NCBI RefSeq assembly: GCF_020829665.1
Contig: NZ_JAIVFT010000015.1
Coordinates: 62,001 to 126,000 of the forward strand
Direction of reading: 5' to 3'
Source: Nostoc sp. CHAB 5824
GTDB taxonomy: Bacteria > Cyanobacteriota > Cyanobacteriia > Cyanobacteriales > Nostocaceae
DNA: 64,000 nucleotides
Shown: one piece after another, positions 52,731-62,439 of the stretch
Layout: the number at the start of each line of letters is the position of its first letter
Numbering within the stretch: the first letter of the stretch is position 1
Position numbers and translations under genes: made by a program
The notes under the pieces: generated by a model
Told to the model about the DNA's origin: nothing
Seen by the model: only the letters and a program-made list of their open reading frames with translations
Database searches by the model: none

Positions 52731-53972
52731 ATGGTATTATCACTGTCTTCTCATAACGTTATCCAGTATCTGCAAGACGCGGGGCTGTGTAGCTCAGAAG
52801 ATGACGCATCAGATAAATCTGAGTTGCCAGGAAGTAGTAAGAACAATTTCGATTTACTAGTGACTCTAGCAGATAATCGGAAACTGCTCATTAAACAAGA
52901 ACGTAACGTTAATAACAATGACGCCGCGCCTCATGAATTGTTTCAGGAGTGGCTATTTCATCAGTTGCTTCAGCAGTTTCCTGTTCTCGGCAATATTTCT
53001 GCAATCGGACCATTGGTAGTACATTTTGACGAAGAAAATTCTATCCTCGTCCGCAATTACCTAAGTGAATATCGTGAGCTTGCGATATTATACCACAACA
53101 ATGATATTTTTCCACAAGAAATTGCCACTGCGATCGGCACTACTTTAGCGGGACTGCATCGCGCAACCTATAACCGCCGAGAATATAAGGATTTTATGGC
53201 AACTGCTCCCCAAGGAGAGTTTCGCTATGGCTTTTACAATCCGGCGCAAGGGGTAGGATCAATTGGGCCGGAGATTTTTGGAACGGTTCCTACGGATGCG
53301 CTGAAATTCTATCTACTATACCAGCAGTCTGACAGTTTAGAATCTGCGATCGCTGATTTGGCATATGACTGGAATCCTTGCTGCTTGACTCACAACGACT
53401 TAAAATTGAACAACATTTTGGTTCATTCCAGGTGGGAGAAACTAGACAATTGCCTAGTACGACTAATTGATTGGGAAACTTGTTCTTGGGGAGATCCAGC
53501 CTTTGATTTAGGAACTTTACTAGCAAGCTATTTAGGAATTTGGCTCAATAGCCTCGTCGTAGACTCCACCATTGAGTTAGAAGAATCTCTACATCTAGCA
53601 TTGACACCGTTAGACAGTTTACAACCTTCAATCATTGCCCTAATTAGAGCTTATCTAAATGCTTTTCCCATGATTTTGGAATACCGCAGTGACTTCATTG
53701 TGCGCGTTATCCAGTTTGCGGGGCTGGCACTGATTCATCAAATTCAGGATATGATTACCTGCCGAAAATCTTTTAATAATGCTGACATCTGTATGCTCCA
53801 AGTGGCTAAAAGTTTACTGACTATGCCGCAGCAAGCTGTGCTGAATATTTTCGGTATATCAGAGTCAGAAATTCTGAACCCTGTAGCAAAAATCCATAAA
53901 CTTCCTCAACCTGTAAAAGAGCAACAGTTACTTCGCATTTATTACGAAAAAACTCGCCTTCGGGGTTTTTAA
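52731..53972 (+). CDS. APH-like protein kinase / phosphotransferase
   Basis: The 413-aa protein has the aminoglycoside-phosphotransferase/kinase fold: KLLIKQERN (ATP-binding Lys), CCLTHNDLKLNNILVHS (catalytic loop, D223, N228) and LVRLIDWETCSWGDPAFDLG (metal-binding D247). Such kinases phosphorylate small molecules or Ser/Thr of peptides. The next gene encodes a HopA1-like protein. In class V lanthipeptide pathways (for example lexapeptide) a kinase of this fold (LxmK) and a HopA1-like lyase (LxmY) together dehydrate Ser/Thr. That pairing suggests the same chemistry, but I found no cyclase or clear precursor. An antibiotic-resistance role is a less likely alternative. Confidence 0.85.
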   Translation: MVLSLSSHNVIQYLQDAGLCSSEDDASDKSELPGSSKNNFDLLVTLADNRKLLIKQERNVNNNDAAPHELFQEWLFHQLLQQFPVLGNISAIGPLVVHFDEENSILVRNYLSEYRELAILYHNNDIFPQEIATAIGTTLAGLHRATYNRREYKDFMATAPQGEFRYGFYNPAQGVGSIGPEIFGTVPTDALKFYLLYQQSDSLESAIADLAYDWNPCCLTHNDLKLNNILVHSRWEKLDNCLVRLIDWETCSWGDPAFDLGTLLASYLGIWLNSLVVDSTIELEESLHLALTPLDSLQPSIIALIRAYLNAFPMILEYRSDFIVRVIQFAGLALIHQIQDMITCRKSFNNADICMLQVAKSLLTMPQQAVLNIFGISESEILNPVAKIHKLPQPVKEQQLLRIYYEKTRLRGF

Positions 53973-54126
53973 TGGCAGGGAGCAGAAGAATTTAAAAGCT
54001 AGATTTTAACTTCAATTAGACATTTTGGATTGTTCTGCGTATTACCCTATGATAATTTTCCGAGGATTTTTGTCCCAGAGGGGTTTCATAATTTTAGATT
54101 TTAAAATTTGAGTTCTAAATGGATTA

Positions 54127-55215
54127 ATGCTAAATTACTCTATCAATCAACCGCTAACTTCTTTAGTCGACATTGCTAAAAATATCCAGATTGAGTCAAA
54201 TTTTTGTATTTATCATCCCAATTATCAACCATTTGCTCTGCCAACTAAAGTAGCCGACAGATTTCAGCAAAACTCGGCAGATTTACGACAGAAGTATCTC
54301 ACCCTATTACTGCGAAATTTTCTTTATGGGATCTATTACAATGGCTCTCTACAAACTACTTTGGCAGTCAATACTGATAGTACTAATCGCACGCCAAAGC
54401 ATAATTTAGCAGCTAATTCCATTTTGGAGATCGATTGGAACTTTTACCAGCAATTGCACGCCAGTAATTACGGCATAGGTTACTTTGACCCTCGATGGCA
54501 GGTATTGCGGAAAGAACCCGATGGTACTATGGCGGTGACTAAAGGCGGTTTAACACTTTATGTTGAGCCAGACTGCCATCTTGAATCCAGTAAGAAATCT
54601 ACCAAAGTGGGTGACATGGTAGCAATCTGGATGCCCAAAAATAGAATGCAAAATGGCTGTTACTTGGCAGTTAGTAATGTTGGACAGGAACGGCAAAGCA
54701 GCCCTGATACTGATTTGGGAGCAGGGCGAATTTACTTTAACTTTACGGCATCTGGTGCGATCGCTCTCATGGAAAGCCTGACACTGCAATTGAATGCAGC
54801 CTCGATTCCCTTTAGCTTTCAGGTTCTCCACAATCCCAGTGCATACGGACGCTATGATTCGGGGTTACTCTACTTTGAACTCCACGACTATCCAGCAATC
54901 CGCACAATTCTTCAGGCTGTTTATCCAGAAAATCAATCTTATTTCCAGCCCGAAATTCCCTTGTTCACCAAATTTTTAGCCCCAGGGTTAGGTTTAGCCG
55001 AGGAACCAACCCAAAAATTTGCAGCACAAGAAAGTTTTGGGATGAACCGTTGCCAAATTGTCGCAAATGCTTTGTTAGAAGCTTGGCAAAAAGGTAAGAA
55101 TGCTATGGAAGAACGAATGAGGACAATTGACCAACACTTTGCACGCCATACAATTGACTTGCGGCGTCCCTACCTGAATCCCAATTCTCAAGATATTTAT
55201 TTCCCTTTAAATTAA
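54127..55215 (+). CDS. HopA1-family protein (phospho-lyase-like)
   Basis: The 362-aa protein resembles the HopA1 effector family: LRQKYLTLLLRNFLYGIYYN, then VGDMVAIWMPKNRMQNGCYL, GRIYFNFTASGAIALMESLT, and the C-terminal AQESFGMNRCQIVANALLEA. Family members in class V lanthipeptide clusters remove phosphate to form dehydroamino acids. It follows the kinase gene by 154 bp on the same strand. The name HopA1 comes from a type III effector; no type III system is implied here. A C-terminal fragment of a second copy lies at 56100. Confidence 0.82.
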   Translation: MLNYSINQPLTSLVDIAKNIQIESNFCIYHPNYQPFALPTKVADRFQQNSADLRQKYLTLLLRNFLYGIYYNGSLQTTLAVNTDSTNRTPKHNLAANSILEIDWNFYQQLHASNYGIGYFDPRWQVLRKEPDGTMAVTKGGLTLYVEPDCHLESSKKSTKVGDMVAIWMPKNRMQNGCYLAVSNVGQERQSSPDTDLGAGRIYFNFTASGAIALMESLTLQLNAASIPFSFQVLHNPSAYGRYDSGLLYFELHDYPAIRTILQAVYPENQSYFQPEIPLFTKFLAPGLGLAEEPTQKFAAQESFGMNRCQIVANALLEAWQKGKNAMEERMRTIDQHFARHTIDLRRPYLNPNSQDIYFPLN

Positions 55216-55625
55216 GTAGGATTTAAGTAGTATGACTAAAAATCTGGGCAATTAGCACTTACTACATTGGGGTGTGTAGTAATGTAAAACTGTCTTTACT
55301 TTGTCACCAATCCAGATTGCGACTTTATCGGGGGTGACGCCGCTACTAACCCTCTTCTGTCACTCTCCGAAAAGTTTTGCCATTTCTGGATTTTAGAGTT
55401 TTTGTATACGAACCGATGCCTGCGGCGGGCGGAGCCATCGCAAGATTTTTTTTTAATAATAAATACAACAACCAAGTTTTTGTAATAGGATAGCTTGTAT
55501 TGATTGACTCATAAGGCTTCTAGAGATTGCACTCCTGAAGAGTGACAGAAAAGGGATATATCAACGAAGATAATCGTGTCAAATCACTAAGGGAAAGCCT
55601 TAGACCAAATAATCTCATCAAAATT
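55216..55625. other. Gene-free stretch after the HopA1-like gene
   Basis: No gene is seen. It contains GATGCCTGCGGCGGGCGGAG-type dispersed repeat DNA around 55416. Confidence 0.6.
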
Positions 55626-55952
55626 CTATAAAGCACGTTTCATAAACTGTTGGACATTTCCGTACAGTTCACCAACCAATCCGTCCAGTTCGTGCTTTAT
55701 ATCTTCATAGCTTCCAAGTTTGCTAGTCCACATACCATCATCTAGCTGTTCAGCTATGTGCTGTGGCTTACCGTCTTCTTTTACATATATAGCAATCTTT
55801 TCAAATCCAACTTCAATTTCCGCATTAATGCATATCTGGTAACCGCAAATTTGGAATGCAATGGTAAATACTTGTAGTGTTTCCTCTCTAGGTGCACCAT
55901 CAGGCCAGTAATAATCCTCTCCGGGGGCAGGAGACCACCAACGGTCATCTTT
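55626..55952 (-). pseudogene. C-terminal remnant of a small conserved protein (DUF7689-like)
   Basis: The minus strand reads KDDRWWSPAPGEDYYWPDGA, then EIEVGFEKIAIYVKEDGKPQ, then QLDDGMWTSKLGSYEDIKHE and ends MKRAL with a stop codon. This WW...GFEKIAIY...WTSKLG...EDIxH pattern is a common bacterial family that I associate with DUF7689. A stop codon lies three codons before the readable part and the usual N-terminus is missing, so the gene is truncated. Confidence 0.75.
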
Positions 55953-56099
55953 AATTTAATATTAAGTAAGATTTTTAATAAACATTGCCACTTAGGATTG
56001 CCTATAACCCCGGCAAGCATAGCTTTTTTGAGTAGCAAATGAGTAGCATTTTAGAAAATAAGGGTTAAAAGTCTTACTAACCAGTGATTCCCTAAGATT

Positions 56100-56243
56100 T
56101 TGTTAGAAGCTTTGCAAAAAGGTAAAAATGCGATAGAGGAGCGGATGAGGACGATTGACCAACACTTTGAACGGCACCTAATACATTTACAACGTCCTTA
56201 TCTCAATCCCAGTTTTGAGGATATATACAAGCCGTTAAATTGA
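56100..56243 (+). pseudogene. C-terminal fragment of a second HopA1-like gene
   Basis: The frame LLEALQKGKNAIEERMRTID then QHFERHLIHLQRPYLNPSFE then DIYKPLN and stop matches the last 47 residues of the intact protein encoded at 54127-55215, with ~14 differences. Nothing homologous precedes it. It implies a former tandem HopA1-like gene that was lost by deletion. Confidence 0.85.
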
Positions 56244-56262
56244 TGGGGAGTGGGGAGTGGGG

Positions 56263-56374
56263 CAATACTTCTCGCTTTGGGCATTTTTAACTCGGAATCG
56301 GGTTTGGGGAAAAGGTTACTGGGTTTGGGTTAAAGGTTTTTTCTTTCCCCTTTCCCCTTAACCGAGAAGTATTG
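56263..56374. mobile_element. MITE-like element with 12-bp inverted ends
   Basis: It begins CAATACTTCTCG and ends CGAGAAGTATTG, 112 bp in all, without a gene. GGGGAGTGGGG occurs on both flanks. It lies directly after the HopA1 fragment. Confidence 0.7.
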
Positions 56375-56468
56375 GGGAGTGGGGAAGAAGCAAGGGCAAA
56401 GAGTTTTCCCCTCTGCCCCCGCACCCCGCCCCTTTGCCTCTTTTCAATGCCCTATGCCCAATCCCCAT

Positions 56469-57251
56469 TCAAAATTCCACAATTACTGGCGTATGGTCGC
56501 TGGGTTGGGTTAATTTTCTGGGTGCAGCATCAATGATGCAACTTTTAGCACGCTCATACAGGATAGGTGTGAGATAGTGATGGTCAATCCGCCAACCTAA
56601 GTTGCGACGGAAGGCAGCGGCGCGATAATCCCACCAGCTATAATTTCCGCCTTCTGCGGTGAATTTGCGAAAAGCATCAGCAAATCCCAGTTTCAGAATA
56701 TCCCGTAAGGCTTGGCGCTCTGTTTCTGTTGCCATAATGTGATTTTCTGTACTCACTTGCTCGTGAATATCCTTATCTTCCAGAGCGATGTTGAAGTCTC
56801 CGCACACACAAATTGCAGATTCTGACAGCACCAACAATCGCAAATACTCGTGTAGCGCTGTCAACCAGCGCAGCTTGTATTCATATTTTTCAGTTCCTAC
56901 CGCTGCACCATTAGGAACATATAAGTTAACAATCCGAACACCATCAATTACACCTGTAATCACCCGCTTTTGCTCATCCCATTCGTGGTGTAAATCTGGC
57001 AAAATCGCTCTAAACCCGCTACTTACATCTACGAGTGGCTGGCGGCTAATCAGGGCTACACCGTTATAAGATTTTTGCCCTGACATATAAAGGTTATAGC
57101 CTAACTGCTCAAAAGGCGATCGCGGAAACTCGGCATCCACAACTTTGGTTTCTTGCAAGCAGAGAACATCAACAGGATTCAGCGTTAACCAATCGATAAC
57201 CTGTTCTAGACGAGTGCGAATTGAGTTGACGTTCCAAGTAGCGATTTTCAT
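56469..57251 (-). CDS. xthA: Exonuclease III (AP endonuclease)
   Basis: The 260-aa enzyme repairs abasic sites. Motifs are MKIATWNVNSIRTRLEQVID, DVLCLQETKVVD (metal Glu), RIVNLYVPNGAAVG, CVCGDFNIALEDKDIHEQ (Asp-Asn pair), YSWWDYRAAAFRRNLGWRID and the C-terminal LTQPSDHTPVIVEF (catalytic Asp-His). Length is normal. It is monocistronic, with repeat DNA downstream. Confidence 0.97.
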   Translation of the reverse strand: MKIATWNVNSIRTRLEQVIDWLTLNPVDVLCLQETKVVDAEFPRSPFEQLGYNLYMSGQKSYNGVALISRQPLVDVSSGFRAILPDLHHEWDEQKRVITGVIDGVRIVNLYVPNGAAVGTEKYEYKLRWLTALHEYLRLLVLSESAICVCGDFNIALEDKDIHEQVSTENHIMATETERQALRDILKLGFADAFRKFTAEGGNYSWWDYRAAAFRRNLGWRIDHHYLTPILYERAKSCIIDAAPRKLTQPSDHTPVIVEF

Positions 57252-57705
57252 TAGTTATCAGAATTTTTTGAAATTACTAATTACAAATTATGTAATTTTT
57301 GTACAATTACTTAATATTTATAATTTCTCTGCCATTTCTCAATTACGTTTAAACTTAGCTTTAATGACTTGATCCCATTCAATATTTTAGTATTTTCAGC
57401 TACAAAATATTCAATTTTGTAAGTTCTGCTACAAAATATTCTACATTATTATGATCCCCAAGACAGATGCAACAAGTAATAGATTAGCTATAGGTTAGAA
57501 GTGTAGCTCAGGGTTGACTTTTGCCGATAGTCCGTTAGATTTGGCGGTAAAAAATTTACGGGACGGTTAACCGTTATTGTGCTTTTAATAGCCTGTTAGG
57601 TTAATTTAAATGTCAAAAGAGTAAGTACAAATGCTCTTTACTCATACAATAATGATGCAACTCATTATATTGAGGACAATTTCATAGACTGAACCAATAA
57701 AACTT
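57252..57705. other. Intergenic region before the GT4 gene
   Basis: No gene is seen. GCTACAAAATATTC occurs twice (57400 and 57427). The divergent genes xthA and the glycosyltransferase must have promoters here. Confidence 0.6.
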
Positions 57706-58776
57706 ATGAAAATCGCTCAAGTTGCCCCCTTATGGGAAAGGGTTCCACCTCCTAATTATGGAGGAATAGAACTGGTAGTGAGTCGCTTGACTGATGAACT
57801 TGTTCATCGCGGTCATGAGGTAACTTTATTTGCCTCTGGCGATTCTCAAACTTTGGCTCATTTAGAAGCAGTTTATCCGCGTGCATTGCGCTTAGACCCA
57901 AATGTTAAAGAGTATGCAGTGTATGAAATGCTGGAACTAAGCCAAGTTTACCAGAGTGCTGCCCAATTCGATATTATCCATTCCCATGTAGGGATTTCGG
58001 CATTACCTTTAGCGAGTTTGATAACAGCAACCTCTACAGTGCATACCTTGCACAATAATTTTACAAACGACAATCGTCACGCATTTACCTACCACCAAAA
58101 GCAACCATACGTCAGCATTAGTAACTCGCAGCGTCAAATCGATCTCAATTATATTGACACGGTTTATAACGGAATTGAGCTAGCAGATTATCCATTTGTA
58201 GCCCAACCGTTAGAACCTGCATATTTGGCATTTTTAGGCCGTTTTTCGCCAGAGAAAGGGCCACAACATGCGATCGCCATTGCTAAACAGATCGGTTGGC
58301 GCTTGAAGATGGCAGGAAAGGTTGATGTCCAAGACTCTAAGTTTTTTGAACAAGAGATTGCCCCCCTCATAGATGGTCAGCAAATTGAATATCTAGGTGA
58401 AATCAACCACGCCGAAAAGACTGAACTTCTGGGCAATGCTGCCATAACTCTTTTCCCCATTAGCTGGCAAGAACCTTTTGGGTTAGTAATGACTGAATCA
58501 ATGGCAACTGGTACACCAGTGATTGCCATGAATTTTGGCTCCGTACCTGAAGTGATTGCCCACGGTAAAACAGGTTTTATCTGCAAAAGCTATGCAGAAA
58601 TGGCGGCAATGATTCCATTAGCTTTGGAACTCAATCGTCAAACCTGTCGAAAACATGTAGAAAACAACTTTAGTGTTAGCCAAATGGTTAACGGATATGA
58701 AGCTGTTTACAGACAAATTATTAAAGACCGCATAGAATCGAATGGCCGCATTCATGCAGCTAACATCCAGTTTTAA
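57706..58776 (+). CDS. Glycosyltransferase family 4 protein
   Basis: The 356-aa protein has the GT-B fold of family GT4: an N-terminal Gly loop (PPPNYGGIELVVSRLTDELV), DIIHSHVGISALPLA, AYLAFLGRFSPEKGPQHAIA at the start of the second domain, and the sugar-nucleotide site EPFGLVMTESMATGTPVIAM (E-x7-E). It transfers a sugar from a nucleotide donor to an unknown acceptor. It is followed by a small zinc-ribbon gene on the same strand. Confidence 0.93.
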   Translation: MKIAQVAPLWERVPPPNYGGIELVVSRLTDELVHRGHEVTLFASGDSQTLAHLEAVYPRALRLDPNVKEYAVYEMLELSQVYQSAAQFDIIHSHVGISALPLASLITATSTVHTLHNNFTNDNRHAFTYHQKQPYVSISNSQRQIDLNYIDTVYNGIELADYPFVAQPLEPAYLAFLGRFSPEKGPQHAIAIAKQIGWRLKMAGKVDVQDSKFFEQEIAPLIDGQQIEYLGEINHAEKTELLGNAAITLFPISWQEPFGLVMTESMATGTPVIAMNFGSVPEVIAHGKTGFICKSYAEMAAMIPLALELNRQTCRKHVENNFSVSQMVNGYEAVYRQIIKDRIESNGRIHAANIQF

Positions 58777-58832
58777 TCAACTGCTTTTTTTACTTAGTTT
58801 AAACAACAATTTTTTTTAAGGAGGACATTGGT

Positions 58833-59018
58833 ATGAGTACGAGAGCCAACACCTGTCCATGCTGCGGTGGTTCCCTCCTGCGCCATGCCCGACATGGTGA
58901 ACTATATTGGTTTTGCCTGTCGTGCCGACAAGAAGTACCGCTGTTAACTGCTACTCGTTTGCCTAATGTGGAAACCCGGAACACCGGAGTGGTTCCCCAG
59001 CCAGCGGTGAATACCTAG
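58833..59018 (+). CDS. Small zinc-ribbon protein, 61 aa
   Basis: MSTRANTCPCCGGSLLRHAR is followed by GELYWFCLSCRQEVP, giving two Cys pairs (C-x2-C at 8-11 and 28-31) of a zinc ribbon. The C-terminal half is unstructured. AAGGAGGACATTGGT before the ATG is an excellent ribosome binding site, which supports translation. Similar small ribbon proteins are common in cyanobacteria; function is unknown. Confidence 0.82.
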   Translation: MSTRANTCPCCGGSLLRHARHGELYWFCLSCRQEVPLLTATRLPNVETRNTGVVPQPAVNT

Positions 59019-59106
59019 TTTTACGGTATTTTAGATTAATAAAAGCCTAATAGAATCAAAACTGATTTGTTTAAACCTATGAACTAGCTTCAACTGATAA
59101 AATCGG

Positions 59107-60156
59107 ATGGAGCTAATTGATAGGTTTAAAGTTTTGTTAGCAGCGTTACTTTATGGGCAAGAAGATTTACGCTTAGAACAAGTTCCTGACCCCACTCCTG
59201 CGGCTGGTGAAGTTGTGATCCAAGTGAGGACAGCAACAACTTGTGGTACAGATTTAAAAGTCTGGCAGCGTGGTGGTCATGCCAAGATGCTGATACCGCC
59301 GACGCTGTTTGGTCACGAAGGCGCTGGGCGAATTGTTGCTTTGGGAGCAGGTGTCACTGGTTGGCAAGTAGGCGATCGCATCGTCGCTAATAATTCCGCA
59401 CCCTGCATGAAATGCTTTTTTTGTCAACGCCAAGAGTATTCATTATGTCCAAATTTGACATGGAATAATGGGACTTTTGCGGAATATCTGAAAATTCCTG
59501 CACCAATAGTACAGCATAATTTGTTGCAGATTCCCGATGAGTTGCCGTGGGAATTGGCAGCCATGACGGAACCCTTGGCTTGTGTGTTGCATGGTGTAGC
59601 CCGTTCTAACGTCAAAGCCAAAGATCGAGTAGTCGTCTTAGGAGATGGGGCGATTGGGCTGATGTTTGTGGCGGCGTTGAGTGGGAAAGCTGAGGTGTTG
59701 CTGTGGGGAGGTAATAACCACAGGCTAGAAATTGGTCAGAAATTGGGTGCAACCCAGACCTTTAATTATCATCAAATCCCGGATATTCCGAGTGTGGTGA
59801 AAGAACTTACCCAAGGATGGGGCGCAGATGTAGTGATTGAAGCAACTGGTGTACCAAGTGTTTGGGAAACTGCGATCGCCTGCGCCCGTCCTGGTGCAAC
59901 AGTCAACTTATTCGGTGGATGTCCACGGGATACTAGCATTACTGTCAATACAGAACAGCTACACTACAGCGAACTGACCATCAAAGGCGTGTTTCATAAT
60001 ACACCAAAGTATGTGCAGGAGGCGCTTGCACTGATTGCTAGTCGCAAAATTCCCTTTGAATTACTTATTAGTGAACAGCGATCGTTAAAAGATTTAGAAC
60101 AGGTGTTTTGTGAGATGAAGGCGCGACAGGTAATTAAGGTAGCGATGATTCCTTAG
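59107..60156 (+). CDS. Zinc-dependent alcohol dehydrogenase (MDR superfamily)
   Basis: The 349-aa protein has the catalytic-zinc site TTCGTDLKVW and FGHEGAGRIVALG, the structural-zinc region CMKCFFCQRQEYSLC (four Cys), the conserved EPLACVLHG and the NAD(P) site VVVLGDGAIGLMFVAAL. It resembles threonine or polyol dehydrogenases of the medium-chain group. The substrate cannot be told. The start is at ATG 59107; the first ~7 residues (MELIDRF) may not be used if translation starts later. Confidence 0.92.
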   Translation: MELIDRFKVLLAALLYGQEDLRLEQVPDPTPAAGEVVIQVRTATTCGTDLKVWQRGGHAKMLIPPTLFGHEGAGRIVALGAGVTGWQVGDRIVANNSAPCMKCFFCQRQEYSLCPNLTWNNGTFAEYLKIPAPIVQHNLLQIPDELPWELAAMTEPLACVLHGVARSNVKAKDRVVVLGDGAIGLMFVAALSGKAEVLLWGGNNHRLEIGQKLGATQTFNYHQIPDIPSVVKELTQGWGADVVIEATGVPSVWETAIACARPGATVNLFGGCPRDTSITVNTEQLHYSELTIKGVFHNTPKYVQEALALIASRKIPFELLISEQRSLKDLEQVFCEMKARQVIKVAMIP

Positions 60157-60225
60157 TTTTTTGCGGGGTACAGCAGATGCTCTGGATTTAGCCCAACAAT
60201 GTGGAAAATCTGGGCACCAGAGGAT

Positions 60226-61239
60226 CTACAATTTATCGTCCGGTAATATTTGGGGTGAAAACATTGCTCCCAAAGATTCATAATAAGGGACAAAATAAGC
60301 AGCCTGTTGCGGTTCTAGACGAGAGCGGATCTCAATGCCGAGCAAGTGAATCAATTGCCGCACCAATTCCCAGCGTACCTTTAATCGGGGATACAGCATA
60401 ACACACAGCGGAAATAGCTCTTGTTGTACGGCGCTAATATTGTTCTCCAAAATACAGACCCACAGATACACTTGGAACATTTCTGTATCACGAACACTCG
60501 AAATCTGAATGTTGGTGTCATCTAAACGACCAGTGTAGCAGTGATAGCCGGGATACAATTGCATCACCTGTTTGACAATGTTGATCGCAATCTCGCTGCA
60601 CAACGGCAAAAGTTGCTGGACTGCTTGTAACGGTGGCGCGTCGTAAGCATGTTGTGCTGCTGCTTGGTAAGCACGCTGGAGCGGCATATATAGATGGTCA
60701 TCAATCACCTTGAAGTAAGCACCCAGCACTGGTTGCTGCGCTGGCGGTGTCAAGTTGAGCAACATTTGTCCGCTGTAGTGGAATTGCATACTAATGAACC
60801 CGATCACTCTAGGATCATCTGCTATATACTTCTGCCGAATGTGTCCCAAATCCTTCGCAATCCAAGTAGAAAACTTGGGTGGGGGAATTTGTTGAGCATA
60901 GGCTGAGAGGGCAGTTTGATAAATCTGGTGAGCATCCTTTGTCACTGCCCACGGATCAATCAACTGAGGGTCAATTTGATGCCGAATCACCTCTTGAGAC
61001 AACAATGCTTCCGTTTTTGCCCATGCTTGAACACTTATGCTTCGGAGTGTCTGCATTAACGTTGTTGCAATCTCAGTTGCTATTCCACTGCGGTTGAGGA
61101 CTTCGACTTGATCATCCTGTTCAGCTAGCTGTTGCAAATACTTCTTCGCCCACGCTTCTGAAAATAGTTGCTTTGCTCCTGTATTAAAACCTTCTGGCTG
61201 TTCTGGAAATGATGAAATATTTTGTAAATTTATCGGCAC
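60226..61239 (-). CDS. Conserved hypothetical protein, 337 aa
   Basis: I do not recognise a named family. It is a soluble, Gln- and Ala-rich, mostly helical protein (AIATEIATTLMQTLRSISVQ-like segments; PVLGAYFKVIDDHLYMPLQR; LPLCSEIAINIVKQVMQLYP). It has no signal peptide, membrane helix or metal motif. It is convergent with the dehydrogenase gene. The frame is long, uninterrupted and starts MPINLQNISSFPEQPEGFNT, so it is surely coding. Confidence 0.75.
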   Translation of the reverse strand: MPINLQNISSFPEQPEGFNTGAKQLFSEAWAKKYLQQLAEQDDQVEVLNRSGIATEIATTLMQTLRSISVQAWAKTEALLSQEVIRHQIDPQLIDPWAVTKDAHQIYQTALSAYAQQIPPPKFSTWIAKDLGHIRQKYIADDPRVIGFISMQFHYSGQMLLNLTPPAQQPVLGAYFKVIDDHLYMPLQRAYQAAAQHAYDAPPLQAVQQLLPLCSEIAINIVKQVMQLYPGYHCYTGRLDDTNIQISSVRDTEMFQVYLWVCILENNISAVQQELFPLCVMLYPRLKVRWELVRQLIHLLGIEIRSRLEPQQAAYFVPYYESLGAMFSPQILPDDKL

Positions 61240-61609
61240 CTGATTTCTGTATCCAATAAAATATTTCTTAATCTATCCCAGCATAGAAGAATAAATGTGA
61301 CTAAAAACACCGCAATATCACGGACTTTATTGTTTCTTCAAACTTAATTCAGGATTTTTTATTTTCTTTGGAAAAAGGCGATGCCCGATGATTATCATTA
61401 CCTGTTGGGTGATTAGTTGATCTTTTCCTGGTCGTTTATTTTTTGGCAATGAAAATTGCTACGAAAATATCAAATAATTCAACAAATAAGTGAGTGACTT
61501 TAGTAATTAAATATAGAAGTAATAATTTTGATATCTAAAAATAAAATCCCTGAATAAATTACTTGCTTTCTTGTAAATATAAAAGTGGCTTTGAAGGTAA
61601 AAAAACACC
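61240..61609. other. AT-rich divergent intergenic region
   Basis: No gene is seen. It separates two divergent genes and should hold their promoters. AAGGCGATGCCCGATG-type sequence near 61376 is a short dispersed repeat. Confidence 0.6.
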
Positions 61610-62170
61610 ATGTTCAACAAAATTTTAGCAACAAGTGTCATCACAGTTGGATTAATGATGACTGTTTCAATTCCCGCTGCTCAAGCCAAGCCTAACGCAA
61701 TGACTTGGACAGTGTTAGGAACCCCTTTAGTGCTTAACTCCAAAACCTATGTTTTGTTTGGTTCGGATAGTAGCACTAATCCTTATCTAGGCGACACTAG
61801 TATTAACGAATATCGCTCACTGCTCTGCATTAAAAAGACAAATGCTTCAGCACCGGCAGGTCTTCCTCCGCCCAACATAACACCTGGCGGTTCGACTAGA
61901 GACTCTTGGTCTGGCGGTACAGTATTGGTGATTCCCAATATCCAAGGAAAGCAATTAACGTCTCTAGCAGTTGCAAACAATATATGCAACCGGGTAGGAA
62001 AAAGGCTTACTGGTATTTCTGGATATCGGATGGCAGAATTCCATGATGGTACTGGTATTAACGCTGGATGGAGTTTCTGGGCACAAGCCTATGGCGGTAT
62101 AAACGGTTTAGCGCAGTCTACGCGCTATTGGGTTAACATTAATGACCAACCCGCTGCAACTCCTTGGTAG
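61610..62170 (+). CDS. Hypothetical secreted protein, 186 aa
   Basis: A clear signal peptide (MFNKILATSVITVGLMMTVS then IPAAQAKP, Ala-x-Ala site near residue 26) leads into a soluble domain of ~160 aa with two cysteines and many Gly, Asn, Ser and Trp (ARYWVNINDQPAATPW-like end, INAGWSFWAQAYGGINGLAQ). I know no family for it. It is probably exported to the periplasm or outside. Confidence 0.75.
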   Translation: MFNKILATSVITVGLMMTVSIPAAQAKPNAMTWTVLGTPLVLNSKTYVLFGSDSSTNPYLGDTSINEYRSLLCIKKTNASAPAGLPPPNITPGGSTRDSWSGGTVLVIPNIQGKQLTSLAVANNICNRVGKRLTGISGYRMAEFHDGTGINAGWSFWAQAYGGINGLAQSTRYWVNINDQPAATPW

Positions 62171-62439
62171 GGTAGGTAGTCCTAAGAGGGTGTTTGAAAA
62201 GTCCCAGAAGGTGTATAATTTTGTGGTTCTGACTTGGAGCAACTACAACGAAAAAACAAGTTTTTAGCCATGTATTGAGATGCTTTGCTGTACTCTCTAT
62301 GAGAGTAAAAGTCCTTTTAAAACATCCTCGTTATACTGTTGCACTCTAATAATGATACAAATACGTTGGTAAGAGGAGCAGGAGCAGGAGGACAAGGGGA
62401 CAAGAAGAATAACCATGCCCAATGCCCCATGCTGCACAT

